Assembly: GCA_030550095.1 (NCBI GenBank)
Contig: JAUQQA010000001.1
Span: forward strand, 1 to 64,000
Source: Chloroflexota bacterium
GTDB lineage: Bacteria; Chloroflexota; Anaerolineae; J036; Brachytrichaceae
Direction of reading: 5' to 3'
DNA: 64,000 nucleotides
A program made the translations under genes and the position numbers. Shown piece by piece: positions 1 through 9,433 of the stretch. The notes under the pieces were generated by a model. The model was not told where the DNA came from. It did not search any database and saw only the letters and a list, made by a program, of their open reading frames with translations. The first letter of the stretch is position 1. Each line of letters starts with the position of its first letter.

Positions 1-1619
1 CCATTGCTAAGCACCACGTTGCCCCGAAGCAGGGCGCTCACGTATTGCGCCGCAATACCCGCTTGCTCTGCATCGCGCACGGTGTTTCCTTCTACAATCA
101 GGTCCGCGCCGCCGCTGAAGAAAATGCCAACCTCTCCACCTCTCACTGTGTTGCTCAACACGCGCAACGTCCCCATAGAGCCTGCATCAATGCCGCGGCT
201 TGCATGACCCTCCACTACATTACTCACAACCTCCGCTGTGCCCATACTCCGTAGAAAAATGCCAGAAAGTCCTCCTTCTGCATTCAACACATTGGCTGAG
301 AGTACAATTCTGCCTAAATTAGAAGCTTGTACACCCGCCTGAGTAAACCGCGACAGTCTATTGCCAGTCAAATCCGCATCTGTCCCAGTGACCGAGATAG
401 CTACCGTGTGGCTCACGATCTCATTCTCACGCACACGCAGCAACCCAGATCCACCATTCACTATAAGACCAAAAACATACCCACCCGTAATCACATTGTT
501 CGAGAGGGTGATGTCTTCACTCCTCGAGAGGAATACGCCTGCGCCCTGCAGACCTTGCGATAGGCTACGGCGCCCCGCACGCTCTATCACGTTGCCCTCA
601 ATCAACAACCTCTTATCACCGTAACCTGAAGTGTTTACATTGTCATGACCGATGTATATGCCGTAGTAGTAGATATCTCGCAGACGGTTGTTGATAATAC
701 GGTTCCCTTCACCATAGCCGCCTCCGTGGAGCAGGAAGATCCCATGATCACCATTGTTCACGACGATGTTTCCTGTGATCAAATTGTTCGTGTTAGTGAG
801 CACATCTGGAACCAGGGGGGGACGCCCTCGCGCAAGATAAATTCCAGGCCCAGGCACGTCATAGATTCGGTTCGATTCGATCACGTTGCTGTAGGTGCCC
901 GCAAGGCGGATCCCGTAGCTTAGTCCTCGAATCTCGTTATCGTGAATCTTGCTTTGCTCGACAAAAACACCGAGGATCCCAAAGCGGGCAAGTTCTATCA
1001 GGTTCAGATTCTCCCCTGCACGCGTGAGACCTTCTGTGATGGTAATGAAGTTGCTGTGTATGTTGACGCTGGTGATCGGCAAAGTCACCGTAAAGCCAGT
1101 CAAGCCAATGCCTACAACAGCATCTTCTGGCACTGAGTTTGGTGCCAGCGTCATCACAACGCCAGCGACGATGTGACCGCCACCTCCTAGCAAGATGATG
1201 CCCCGACGTACACCCTCAAGATGTGCGGTGAGCACCTTCAAGCCTTGCACCCCTGGCACCGTTGAGATTGCCTCGCTAGCACCCAAGCCCACCACCGAGA
1301 ACTGCGTGAGCGTCACTGCGTTCGCACTCACAACAATCACTGGCTGTGAAGCTGTGGTAGGGGAGATGATGCTCACCCCAGTGCCAGCCCCGCGGATGGT
1401 CAATGACTTGGTAACGACGACGTTCTCGTTGAACGTGCCGCTGCTCAGCACTAACGTATCCCCATCTTGCGTGTTCGCGTCGCCAATCGCTGCGGAGAAT
1501 GTGGTGTATGTGAGGTTCGTTCTTGTGTTCGTGATCACAGGTGATTGGGCATGTGCCACCTGGTAAGCAATCGCCGTTGCCGCAGCTGCTGCAAGCACAG
1601 CACAGATTTGCTTAATCAT
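1..1619 (-). CDS. Exported right-handed beta-helix repeat protein (partial, C-terminus off the left edge)
   Basis: The minus-strand frame opens with an ATG at 1619, preceded by an AGGGGG-type ribosome site at about 1630-1636, and the parts I translated stay open to the window edge (about 539 codons seen). The N-terminus MIKQICAVLAAAAATAIAYQ is a signal peptide ending near AHA-QS. A repetitive region rich in Asn, Gly and beta-branched residues follows, with stretches such as TKSLTIRGAG and EGNRIINNRL. This is the style of PbH1/NosD-type parallel beta-helix proteins, which include polysaccharide lyases and surface adhesins. No catalytic residues can be assigned because the C-terminal part is missing. 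By eye the region is less GC-rich than the neighbouring penicillin-binding protein gene, which may reflect a different origin. Export and fold class are fairly secure; the function is unknown. Confidence 0.72.
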   Translation of the reverse strand, partial: MIKQICAVLAAAAATAIAYQVAHAQSPVITNTRTNLTYTTFSAAIGDANTQDGDTLVLSSGTFNENVVVTKSLTIRGAGTGVSIISPTTASQPVIVVSANAVTLTQFSVVGLGASEAISTVPGVQGLKVLTAHLEGVRRGIILLGGGGHIVAGVVMTLAPNSVPEDAVVGIGLTGFTVTLPITSVNIHSNFITITEGLTRAGENLNLIELARFGILGVFVEQSKIHDNEIRGLSYGIRLAGTYSNVIESNRIYDVPGPGIYLARGRPPLVPDVLTNTNNLITGNIVVNNGDHGIFLLHGGGYGEGNRIINNRLRDIYYYGIYIGHDNVNTSGYGDKRLLIEGNVIERAGRRSLSQGLQGAGVFLSRSEDITLSNNVITGGYVFGLIVNGGSGLLRVRENEIVSHTVAISVTGTDADLTGNRLSRFTQAGVQASNLGRIVLSANVLNAEGGLSGIFLRSMGTAEVVSNVVEGHASRGIDAGSMGTLRVLSNTVRGGEVGIFFSGGADLIVEGNTVRDAEQAGIAAQYVSALLRGNVVLSN

Positions 1620-1718
1620 CGCAGAAGGTCCCCCTATCTAGCTTCGGCAGCAAACACTTTAGCACAAATGCATCGCTTCAGCAAATTCAACCACTAGCGC
1701 CATCGTTCAGCGATGCAC

Positions 1719-4700
1719 TTAGCGTGCATCGACCGTGAGGCTCAGCCGATTGCTCTCGGCGCGATTGCCAGCGGCGTCATACGCCACGGCATACACCTCG
1801 AACGTGCCCGGCTGCGTGAGTAGCCACTTCACCGTGAAGGGCGCTGCGGTCGCCGTCGCAATGCGCTCGCCGTTGGCGAAGAACTCCACGCGCGCAAGCG
1901 CGTAGTTGTCGCGCGCGTTGGTGACAAGGTCCACCCATTCGTCATTGGGAATGGTGAACGTGGTGCCGCCTAGCGGTGGAAGCAGCTGGATCGTTGGCGG
2001 TGTGTTGTCCACCGTGACTGCGACGCTTGCTTCAGTCCATTGCCCGTTGCCCTCCAGCCGCACCACCTTCAGCGTGTACGGACCCTCGGGCAACCCAGCG
2101 AGATTCCAGTTCTCTAGCACCCCATTGCTTACCTGCTCGCCGTGATCGGGTCCAATCTGCTGCCACTGCTCAGGCGCAGGATTCCACCCTGGCGCGAAAT
2201 ACACGCGATATGCCAGCCACTCGCCACCGCGCGCGTTGCCAATGATGGGCACCACCCCCGGCGGCGGCAAGGTCACTGGGTCAATCCCTTCTGGCGGTGC
2301 AGGGTTCGCGCTGAGGTAGCTATTCGGGCGCGGCGAGAGGATCACCACATCCGCTGCGCTGATCGTCCCGCCAAACCGGTCGTCGAACTCCGTCGGCGCT
2401 AGCGGCATCGCAGCGCGCTCTTCCTCGCTGAGCGAGGCATACCAGTCCATCGCCTGCGGCGGGAAGATGTACATCGGTCGCAGCTCGATCAGCTCCGCGG
2501 GTGTGCCGGGCAGCGCCAACTTGCCAGTCTCCTTGTTGATGGGGAAGTTCTGCACAGTGGTGCTCGGCTGCGTCGGCTCGGTGCCGGGGATGAACAGCTC
2601 CGTGCGCGCAGGGCAAACGCCGTTGTCCAACATGCCATCAATCGAGCACACGCGCACCGCGATCAATCCTTCAGGTTGCTGGAAGGCACGCATGGGACGG
2701 TCGCGGTGCAGATACTCCATCACCTGTTTCCAGATCGGCGCTGCCCCCGTCAAGCCCGTGACGCCGCGGCTCATGGGGCTGTTGTCGGTGTTGCCCACCC
2801 ACACGCCGACGGTGAAATCGGGCGTGTAGCCCACCGTCCAGTTGTCGCGGTAGTCATTCGTGGTGCCGGTCTTCACCGCAGCAGGGCGGCCGCCATCGAG
2901 ATCGAGCACCGAAGGGTAGCCAAACGCTGCCGCGCGCGCGCGCGCATCGGAGAGAATGCTGGTTAGGAGATAAGTGAGCTGCTTGCTCTTCGGACCAAGC
3001 AGGTCGGGTTTAGTGGCGGGCTGATACTCATACAGCACACGTCCGTTGCGATCCACCACCTTGAGGATCACAGCAGGGTCAAGCTCACGGAAGCCGGCGC
3101 GGCGCTGAGCAAGCGGGCGCGGCACGCCTATCATCGTCGCGCCGTTGGCGATGGTCGCATAGACGTAGGTGAGGTCGAGCAACTTCACCTCGCCGCCGCC
3201 GAGCGTGAGCGCCAAGCCGTAGTTCTGCAAGCCGCGGTCGAGGTCAGTGATGCCCAACAGGTGTGCGAGTCGGATCACGTTGCCCAAGCCAGCGCGGTTC
3301 AGCGCGTCCACAGCAGGGATGTTGTAAGAACGCGCCAACGCCTCGCGCATAAGCACAGGTCCGTGATACTTGCGGTCGTAGTTCTCGGGCAAGTAGGGCA
3401 CCTCGCCGCCGCTGTCGAACGCAGTGCGCACGTCCCAAAAGAGCGTTGCGGGTGAGCTGCCTTGACGAAGCAGCTCTAGGTAAGTGATCGGCTTAAACGC
3501 CGAGCCGGGCTGGCGCAGCCCCAGCGCCACGTTGAACTTGCCATCAATGTTGTCGTTGAAGTAATCAACGCTGCCGACCATCGAGAGGATCTCGCCCGTG
3601 TCTTGCTTGATCACCACGACGGCGGCGTTGTTCACGTTGCGCTGCTCGGCTTGTAGGCGCGCCACCTGTTCGTTGGCAATGCGGCGCACCGTTTCGTCCA
3701 GCTCGAGGTCAAGCGTAGTGTAGATCGAAAGCCCGCCACGCTCCACAAGGCTGGTCGCCGCCTCGATGCCGATGCCAAGGTGGTCGGCGAGCAGCTCGAT
3801 AGCGCGGTCCTTGGCGTACACCACGAAGTGCGGCGCGCGGATGGCAAACCGCAGTGTGCGACTAGCATACTGCAAGGGCTGGCGCTTGGCTTCGGCAGCC
3901 TCGCGCGCGCTCACGTTGCAGCCAGGCACGCCCATCTGCGAGCGCTCCACCATCTGGTCGAGCACCAGCGCTTGGCGGAACTTCGCCTCGTTGGGGCTGT
4001 TGAATGGGTTGAGCCGCGGCGATTGCGGGATGTGCGCGAGCATCGCGGCTTCGGCAAGCGTGAGGTCCTTAGCGCTTTTGCCGAAGTAAATGCGCGCGGC
4101 TGCCTCAACGCCATAGGCGAGGTTGCCGTAGAAGTTGGTGTTGAGATACCACTCGAGGATGTCACGCTTGCTGTAGCGACGCGTGATCTCCGCCGCAAGC
4201 AGCGCTTCTTTGATTTTCACTGCGGTTGTGCGCTTTGGACCTGCGCGCTCCTCTGGCGGCAAGATCACCTGCTTGACGAGCTGCTGCGTGATGCCTGAGC
4301 CGCCTTGCACGGCGCCGCCTCGCAGATTCGCCACAAACGCGCGCGCAATGCCGCGTAGGTCAAAACCTTGGTTCTCCCAAAACGTCTTGTCCTCGATGGC
4401 AACCGTGGCACAGATGAGGTAAGGCGAAATCTCGTCGAGCGTCACCCACTGGCGATCCCCGCCGCTCGGATCAATGATCTCGAACAACAGCGCACCGTTG
4501 CGGTCGTAGATCTTGGTGGTCTGGAAATCCTCACGCACTTTGACGATTTGCCCTGGGTCGGGCAAGTCCGCAGTGAGCGCGTTGTACGCGGCGCTCACCG
4601 CGAGCGCAACGCCGCCAATGCTGAGCGCCGTTAGCGTAAACGCGATCACCACTGCTGCGATCATCCACGAGACCAAACGACGCAGCGGCTCACGCTTTAG

Positions 4701-4754
4701 CGCGCGCGTGCGCCGATGTCGCAGCCGCACCAGCGAAGCAGCGCGCAAGCTCAT
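1719..4754 (-). CDS. Class A penicillin-binding protein (transglycosylase/transpeptidase) with C-terminal Ig-like domain
   Basis: A bifunctional peptidoglycan synthase of about 1011 residues, bound to the outer face of the membrane by one N-terminal helix (about 28-54). The GT51 glycosyltransferase domain carries EDKTFWENQG at 121-130 and GGSGITQQL at 151-159. The transpeptidase has the nucleophile motif SAFK (418-421), SYN (476-478) and KTGT (628-631). The tail from about 915 looks like a bacterial Ig-like fold that may contact the wall. The usual GT51 motif EDxxFxxHxG has Asn instead of His, and GGSxxTQQ carries Gly in the variable place. I place the start at the ATG whose first bases overlap the stop of the upstream prenyltransferase (ATGA), because the longer frame only adds sequence read inside that gene. 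The two genes should be translationally coupled. Confidence 0.93.
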   Translation of the reverse strand: MSLRAASLVRLRHRRTRALKREPLRRLVSWMIAAVVIAFTLTALSIGGVALAVSAAYNALTADLPDPGQIVKVREDFQTTKIYDRNGALLFEIIDPSGGDRQWVTLDEISPYLICATVAIEDKTFWENQGFDLRGIARAFVANLRGGAVQGGSGITQQLVKQVILPPEERAGPKRTTAVKIKEALLAAEITRRYSKRDILEWYLNTNFYGNLAYGVEAAARIYFGKSAKDLTLAEAAMLAHIPQSPRLNPFNSPNEAKFRQALVLDQMVERSQMGVPGCNVSAREAAEAKRQPLQYASRTLRFAIRAPHFVVYAKDRAIELLADHLGIGIEAATSLVERGGLSIYTTLDLELDETVRRIANEQVARLQAEQRNVNNAAVVVIKQDTGEILSMVGSVDYFNDNIDGKFNVALGLRQPGSAFKPITYLELLRQGSSPATLFWDVRTAFDSGGEVPYLPENYDRKYHGPVLMREALARSYNIPAVDALNRAGLGNVIRLAHLLGITDLDRGLQNYGLALTLGGGEVKLLDLTYVYATIANGATMIGVPRPLAQRRAGFRELDPAVILKVVDRNGRVLYEYQPATKPDLLGPKSKQLTYLLTSILSDARARAAAFGYPSVLDLDGGRPAAVKTGTTNDYRDNWTVGYTPDFTVGVWVGNTDNSPMSRGVTGLTGAAPIWKQVMEYLHRDRPMRAFQQPEGLIAVRVCSIDGMLDNGVCPARTELFIPGTEPTQPSTTVQNFPINKETGKLALPGTPAELIELRPMYIFPPQAMDWYASLSEEERAAMPLAPTEFDDRFGGTISAADVVILSPRPNSYLSANPAPPEGIDPVTLPPPGVVPIIGNARGGEWLAYRVYFAPGWNPAPEQWQQIGPDHGEQVSNGVLENWNLAGLPEGPYTLKVVRLEGNGQWTEASVAVTVDNTPPTIQLLPPLGGTTFTIPNDEWVDLVTNARDNYALARVEFFANGERIATATAAPFTVKWLLTQPGTFEVYAVAYDAAGNRAESNRLSLTVDAR

Positions 4755-5767
4755 GCCAACACCCCTGCGATCCTCAAGCTGGTCTCGAGCAGCAAGCCCA
4801 GCAAGAAGAGCAAGCCAAACGTGCGGTTGTGATAAAACGCAAACGCCACCAGCCACGTGGGCCACGCATCGGCTGGGAACCACGCGGGCCGCTCGGCAGG
4901 CTTAGGCTGCTGAAAGGCGTTGAACGTGATGACGAACGCGCGCAACGCCAGGAGCACGATCAGCATGATCGGCGTGAAAAAGCGCGCGATCACCAGCGCG
5001 ATCACCAAGACGTACTGCAACACCATGCACGCCAGCGCCACGATGCGCGACCAACGATCGCCGAGCAGCACTGGCAAGGTGCGAATGCCCTTGGCGAGGT
5101 CTGCCTCGCGCTTGTCAATGTGCTTGCCGAAGATCACCATCGTTGTGCCTAGCGCGTACGGCAAGCCGCCGAGCACCACGTTCCAATCCCAGGTGCCCGT
5201 GATCACGTAGTAACCACCGCCAATCATGAGCGGTCCCCACACCACAAGCACTGCAATCTCACCCAAGCCCACGTACTTCAGCGGCCAGGTGTATGCAAGC
5301 ACGAAGAACGCGCCGATGAGCAGCAACGGAAGGGTTAGCCCGCCGCGCAGCCACACCAACGCCACGCCGCACGCCAGCGCGATCGCGCCCGTGACCAGCG
5401 CATAGCGCCACGCATCGCGCAAGGTCCAAAAGCCCGCCTCGAGCGGCTGCACGCCGTATTGCGCGCGGTAGTAGTTGCCACGGTCCACGCCCTTGACGAA
5501 GTCCGTCATGTCGTTGAGCAGGTTGTTGGTGGCGTGTGCCATGAGCAAGCCCACCGTGAGCAGCAGCCACAAACCAAGGTCGAACTGCCGCGCGCGCAAC
5601 GCGAAGATGCCCGCCAGCGCTGCTGAGATGAAGGTCATGATCAGCACCGCCGCGCGCGTGGCGATCAACCAGCGCGTGATCACACCTCCGCGCTCCCATT
5701 CTTCGCGGCTGAGGCGCGGCACGCCGCGCAAAGCGCGCACCCAAACGTTCGCCGTGCTCATCGGCAT
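4751..5767 (-). CDS. UbiA-family membrane prenyltransferase
   Basis: About 338 residues with many hydrophobic helices. It carries two Asp-rich motifs typical of the UbiA superfamily: NDMTDFVKGVD near 85-95 and DKREADLAKG in the second half. Such enzymes move a polyprenyl chain from its diphosphate to an aromatic or quinone precursor in the membrane. The layout resembles the MenA/UbiA-like groups, but substrate cannot be told from sequence alone. A second in-frame ATG lies at 5761, and a TAGAAT box at 5771-5776 is so close that the shorter start would give an almost leaderless message. The stop overlaps the start of the penicillin-binding protein by ATGA, so both are likely made from one transcript. 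A quinone role and a lipid-carrier role are both open. Confidence 0.82.
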   Translation of the reverse strand: MPMSTANVWVRALRGVPRLSREEWERGGVITRWLIATRAAVLIMTFISAALAGIFALRARQFDLGLWLLLTVGLLMAHATNNLLNDMTDFVKGVDRGNYYRAQYGVQPLEAGFWTLRDAWRYALVTGAIALACGVALVWLRGGLTLPLLLIGAFFVLAYTWPLKYVGLGEIAVLVVWGPLMIGGGYYVITGTWDWNVVLGGLPYALGTTMVIFGKHIDKREADLAKGIRTLPVLLGDRWSRIVALACMVLQYVLVIALVIARFFTPIMLIVLLALRAFVITFNAFQQPKPAERPAWFPADAWPTWLVAFAFYHNRTFGLLFLLGLLLETSLRIAGVLA

Positions 5768-5770
5768 CGG

Positions 5771-5776
5771 ATTCTA
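5771..5776 (-). promoter_or_regulatory. -10-like box TAGAAT before the UbiA gene
   Basis: TAGAAT on the minus strand lies 3 bp before the first ATG (5767) and 9 bp before the second (5761). No good -35 hexamer is visible. It resembles the -10 boxes of both tRNA genes in this window and suggests a very short or absent leader. Confidence 0.4.
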
Positions 5777-5822
5777 AACGCGCCGCAAGAGGCGAGGGTT
5801 GCGTCTTAGTCAGAACGCGCGC

Positions 5823-7937
5823 TCACCGGCGCACCATCGGCACCCAAACGCGCGGGAATACGTTCGACGCGCGGTGCAGGTGCAGCAGACTGATGGAATA
5901 CGGAGGGAAGGCATAGGTCAACGTGCTACCGCTTGCGCTCAGTGGCGCTGGTGGTTCGCTCAGCGCATCTGAGGGGTTGGCGCTGCCGTTGTAGGTCACG
6001 CTCTGTGCATCGAGGCTGTTTGCGCGCACCTCCCACACCGCGCCGCTGATCAACGCGCCAAAGCCGCTCACTGTGATTGTCGCTGTGATCGGCGTGCCCG
6101 TCTTGTTGATCGCCATGAGCGAGATCGTGTCAGTGCTTACACGCCCAGCATAGACGCTGAGTTGCGTCGCGGCGCTGAGCGTGCTTGTAGCGCTGATCAT
6201 CTGGCTGCCAAAACGCGCCCAGAGGGGATAGACGTAGTATTGCGGCGCGCGGAAGAAGCCGTTGTCCTCGTGCATCAAGCCGTACTCCGTGCCGTTTTGC
6301 GCCCGACCGTTCGCCAAATCCCACTGCGCGAAGATCGGGATGCCATGTTGGGCAGCTTGCCCGAGTGAGTCCGCCAAGAAAAGCGCATTGATCGCGCGCG
6401 TCATGAGCTGCGCATTGTCTTGGTCTTGCACAGCGAACAAGTTGTATTCCGTCACTGCGATCGGCGCACGCCGCCCGTTGGCGTAAACATCAAAGGCGTT
6501 GTGGAGGTCGCTGACGATGCTGAAGAAATGCGTGTGCGGCTTGGCAAGCGCAGCCAGCAACGAGGGCGGGCTAACGAAGGGATACGGATGGATGCTGTAG
6601 AAATCCAAGTCGCTGCCTGCTGCGGAGATCACGCGCGCGCCCCAGCCGGCGAACGTCTGCCAACTGCTTTGCCCATCGTTGGGCGTGCCGGCCCGCTCAT
6701 AGCCCACAGCGCCGAGCTGAATGGTGGGGTCCACTGCTTTCATCGCTGCGCGAAACTCCAAGTAACCCTCGCGGCGCGCGCCACCGCTGCCCTTGCCGAA
6801 GACGTACTCGTAGCCGTCGCACGTCCACGTGTCTTCCCAGCCCCACGATTGACACAAGCTGCCGCCCGTGGAGGGCTTGCTGGCGTACACCTCGTTGCCG
6901 AACTCCCAGTAGCGAATACCGATTGGGTCCGTGTAGCCTGCGGCAGCGCGCAAGCGCGCCCAATGCCCCACGGTGTACCAGTCTGTGCCGCGGATGTCCA
7001 CGCCGATCGTGCGGTTGTCGTTGATGTCGCCGTTGAAGTACGCCACGAGCGCCGCTGCTTCTTTCGAGGTGCCCATCGGGCTGACTACCCACAGCCCCTC
7101 CATGCCTGTTGCCTTGAGGAAGGCGATGAAGTCGCGTGGGCGCGCCGCCCACGACTCCCACCCTGTTCCGCAATCCTGCCGTCCGGGTGCGTTTTGCCTC
7201 AGCTCACAGCTCAGCCAGCCGTAGGTGTTGCTCCAACTGCCGCCAGGCAGGCGCAGCAACGTCAGGCCCGAGGCGCGCGTGCGCGCCTGGAACGTCGTGT
7301 TGTTGAGCCGCGCCTCTCCGAGCCAAGCCGGCAAGTTGCTGGCGCGCAGATAAGGGCTGATCGCAGTCGGCGTCACGTCGGCGCGCACCGCGATCGTGGT
7401 GGTTAGCACTTGCGCCACGCTGCGCGCGCGAATGCGAATCTCATCTACGTAGAAGGTCGGCTGCGCGTTCGGCGTGTTGTTCATGACGCTCAGGCACTTG
7501 ATCTCGGCGGGGTTGCCGAGCGCGCCAACCGTGAAGGTGAACGGCGTCCATTGGTTCGTTGGCGCTGTGAAGTCGAACGAGAGCGGTGGACCGTAATCCA
7601 CTTCTTGCACAAAGAAACGCAACTGGCGCGCGCTGCCCGACGTGCCACCGTGCACCCACAGCGTGATCGCGTCGTAGAGCGTCGTGTCGAGCGGCGGATT
7701 GGTGCAGAAGATCACACCGCCCCAGCCGCTCGTGTACGTGACCGCGATCGAGGCGCTGCCCAGCGCGGGCGTCGTGTTGTTCAAGGCATACGTCGTGCTC
7801 CAGGCGCTCGCCGTCCACCCCGCGGACAACGCGTCGTCGAAAACCAACACATCAGGCGCTGCATAGGCGCGTTCTGCAAAACGAAACCCAAAGCCAAGCA
7901 ACAGCAAAAGGGCTAAGTGTCTAGGGCGAAGCAGCAT
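5823..7937 (-). CDS. Exported GH51/GH39-like glycoside hydrolase
   Basis: A 704-residue exported protein with a clear signal peptide (residues 1-26, ending AYAA). A purine-rich ribosome site (GGGGGGAGAG) lies directly before the ATG. Residues about 27-175 look like a beta-sandwich carbohydrate-binding module. The rest resembles clan GH-A arabinofuranosidase or xylosidase barrels: YWEFGNEVY has the Asn-Glu pair of the acid/base, and AVTEYNLFA has the expected nucleophile Glu. A C-terminal beta domain follows. The protein ends PRVWVPMVRR, a form of the motif shared by other exported proteins here. The likely role is cleavage of arabinose- or xylose-containing polysaccharide outside the cell; the exact family and substrate are inferred. 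It stands alone, with 55 bp to the UbiA gene. Confidence 0.75.
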   Translation of the reverse strand: MLLRPRHLALLLLLGFGFRFAERAYAAPDVLVFDDALSAGWTASAWSTTYALNNTTPALGSASIAVTYTSGWGGVIFCTNPPLDTTLYDAITLWVHGGTSGSARQLRFFVQEVDYGPPLSFDFTAPTNQWTPFTFTVGALGNPAEIKCLSVMNNTPNAQPTFYVDEIRIRARSVAQVLTTTIAVRADVTPTAISPYLRASNLPAWLGEARLNNTTFQARTRASGLTLLRLPGGSWSNTYGWLSCELRQNAPGRQDCGTGWESWAARPRDFIAFLKATGMEGLWVVSPMGTSKEAAALVAYFNGDINDNRTIGVDIRGTDWYTVGHWARLRAAAGYTDPIGIRYWEFGNEVYASKPSTGGSLCQSWGWEDTWTCDGYEYVFGKGSGGARREGYLEFRAAMKAVDPTIQLGAVGYERAGTPNDGQSSWQTFAGWGARVISAAGSDLDFYSIHPYPFVSPPSLLAALAKPHTHFFSIVSDLHNAFDVYANGRRAPIAVTEYNLFAVQDQDNAQLMTRAINALFLADSLGQAAQHGIPIFAQWDLANGRAQNGTEYGLMHEDNGFFRAPQYYVYPLWARFGSQMISATSTLSAATQLSVYAGRVSTDTISLMAINKTGTPITATITVSGFGALISGAVWEVRANSLDAQSVTYNGSANPSDALSEPPAPLSASGSTLTYAFPPYSISLLHLHRASNVFPRVWVPMVRR

Positions 7938-8014
7938 CTCTCCCCCCGTTTTGTGAACAGTTCAGCAACGGAACGCGATTATCCTCTAAGCTGAACGTGA
8001 AGGCAAATGACGCT

Positions 8015-8761
8015 TCAAATGGGGGGCCAAGGGATGTTGCGTTCGTAGCGGTTGGGCTTGGGAAAGACGCGCAGGCGCAGCAGCGCTTCAATCCGCTTAG
8101 CGAACGCGTTGATCTCTTCTGCAGAAAGCAGGTTGCGCAGGGCTTTGCCTAAGGTGTGATGCGGCTCGACTTGCAGCCGCAGTCGCGCGAGGTCACCCAG
8201 CAAGTCCTCGGGGATCGGCTGACCAGCGAAGTCCCAAATCACCGTGCGCAGTTTGTACTCGGCGTTGAAGCAGATGCCGTGGTCAATCGCCCAGATGCGC
8301 CCGTTGGGGTCGCGCAGGCAATGTCCGCTTTTGCGATCGGCGTTGTTGGTGATCAAGTCAAACAGTGCGATGCGGCGCAATTGGTCGCAGGCGCTCGGGT
8401 CGTCGCGGAAGGTGAAGTAGTGTTGCGCGGGATCGTTCTCGATGAAGAGCTGCACCGAGCCGAAGCCGTAGTCACCATCGCGCAGCACGGTGGGCGGAAC
8501 GAGGTGCCAGCCCAGCGCCTCGCTCACCAGCCACGCCGCATATTCGCGCAAGCACAGTGTGCCGGTGGGAAAGTCCCAAAGCGGCGCCTCGCCACGCCGT
8601 GGCTTGTACACCGCGAGCACCTCTTGGTGGGTCGGCTCGTCTTTTGTGATCTGCGTGAGGAAGGTGTAGTTCGATCCCCATGGCAACGTGCCGAGGGGCG
8701 TCATCTCGCCTGTGGCGAGCAACTCGAGCAGCTCATGCTGCGCCACGTCCTCCGGCATCAT
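8015..8761 (-). CDS. SCO1664-family protein (PI3/4-kinase-like fold)
   Basis: A 248-residue protein matching the SCO1664 family, whose members have a reduced phosphatidylinositol-kinase/HipA-like fold and no proven reaction. Visible family features are LAVYKPRRGEAPLWDFP near the N-terminus (the Lys expected to hold nucleotide phosphate), LREYAAWLVSEALGWHLVPP, and the C-lobe ITNNADRKSGHCL followed by WAIDHGICF. The last two correspond to the catalytic-loop N/D-R-K and metal-binding D of this fold. It starts with two consecutive Met codons and lies 44 bp downstream of the DUF3090 gene on the same strand, the same pairing as in Actinobacteria (for example Rv2133c-Rv2134c). Family assignment is strong; biochemical function is unknown. 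Confidence 0.87.
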   Translation of the reverse strand: MMPEDVAQHELLELLATGEMTPLGTLPWGSNYTFLTQITKDEPTHQEVLAVYKPRRGEAPLWDFPTGTLCLREYAAWLVSEALGWHLVPPTVLRDGDYGFGSVQLFIENDPAQHYFTFRDDPSACDQLRRIALFDLITNNADRKSGHCLRDPNGRIWAIDHGICFNAEYKLRTVIWDFAGQPIPEDLLGDLARLRLQVEPHHTLGKALRNLLSAEEINAFAKRIEALLRLRVFPKPNRYERNIPWPPI

Positions 8762-8805
8762 CAGCGTCGCTCACCCCTTTCGCGCGCTTCCTAAAGACAC
8801 AGGGT

Positions 8806-9351
8806 TTAGGCAAACACCAGCTCGTCCGAATGCCCATTGCGTCGCGGGCAAAAGCCATCCACGCTGCCATCGGGGTTCATTGGGCGACCGCATAGCGGGC
8901 AAATGGGGCGCCCGCGCGCTACGACATCTAGCCCGTGCCGACTGAGGGCATCTGCTTGGGCGCGCGTGAAGAAGAAGCGCGCCACCGTTGCCTCTTCGGG
9001 GTTCACCTCTGGCGGCACCAACTCGACCACGACTAAGCCGATGAGGTCGCGCTTGTCGTCGTACACCAGTCCCATTCGCCCAGCGCGAAATTCTGGTGTG
9101 AATGGCTGCTCAAGCTCCATGTTCTCGTTGAGCGGGCGGAACTTCGCGCCTTGTGGGTATTTCTCGCCCAGCTCCTCAAGCAGCCCTTGCAACGCCAAGC
9201 ACAGGTTTTGCACTTGCTCTTTCTCGCAGACCAGGGTGATCAGCGTGCTGCCTCGGCGCGCCTGTAGGTAGAAGGTGCGATGTCCCGGCTCGCCAATGGC
9301 ACCAACCGTGATGCGCGAGACGGGGTTCAGCTCGATCACGCGGCTGGGCAT
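8806..9351 (-). CDS. DUF3090 family protein with C-terminal zinc-finger-like motif
   Basis: A 181-residue protein of the DUF3090 family. It begins MPSRVIELNPVSRITVGAIG and continues with GHRTFYLQARRG, both typical of the family. The C-terminus carries CPLCGRPMNPDGSVDGFCPR, a CxxC...C arrangement suited to zinc binding. No function is established for the family. It is the first gene of a two-gene unit with the SCO1664 protein. A TAGAAT box sits only 6 bp before the ATG, so the message is probably leaderless. The divergent neighbour is the PIN-TRAM gene. Confidence 0.9.
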   Translation of the reverse strand: MPSRVIELNPVSRITVGAIGEPGHRTFYLQARRGSTLITLVCEKEQVQNLCLALQGLLEELGEKYPQGAKFRPLNENMELEQPFTPEFRAGRMGLVYDDKRDLIGLVVVELVPPEVNPEEATVARFFFTRAQADALSRHGLDVVARGRPICPLCGRPMNPDGSVDGFCPRRNGHSDELVFA

Positions 9352-9357
9352 GTGCAG

Positions 9358-9363
9358 ATTCTA
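9358..9363 (-). promoter_or_regulatory. -10-like box TAGAAT, leaderless start of DUF3090
   Basis: TAGAAT on the minus strand is separated from the ATG by exactly 6 bp, so transcription should begin at or next to the A of the start codon. There is no Shine-Dalgarno sequence and no convincing -35 hexamer. Confidence 0.5.
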
Positions 9364-9433
9364 CTTAAGTATGCTACCATGTAGCAGCACTCACACCCAT
9401 CTCAGGGAAATGATCTAAGCTTTCTCAGCAGCA

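Noticed and set aside
2930-2950. Runs of alternating CG (CGCGCG) here and at many other places
   Set aside because: They arise from Arg/Ala codon choice in GC-rich genes, have no regular spacing and are not a repeat array or CRISPR.
4754-4883. Longer N-terminus for the penicillin-binding protein
   Set aside because: The added 43 residues are read inside the UbiA gene and do not fit the family; the ATGA overlap start is better.
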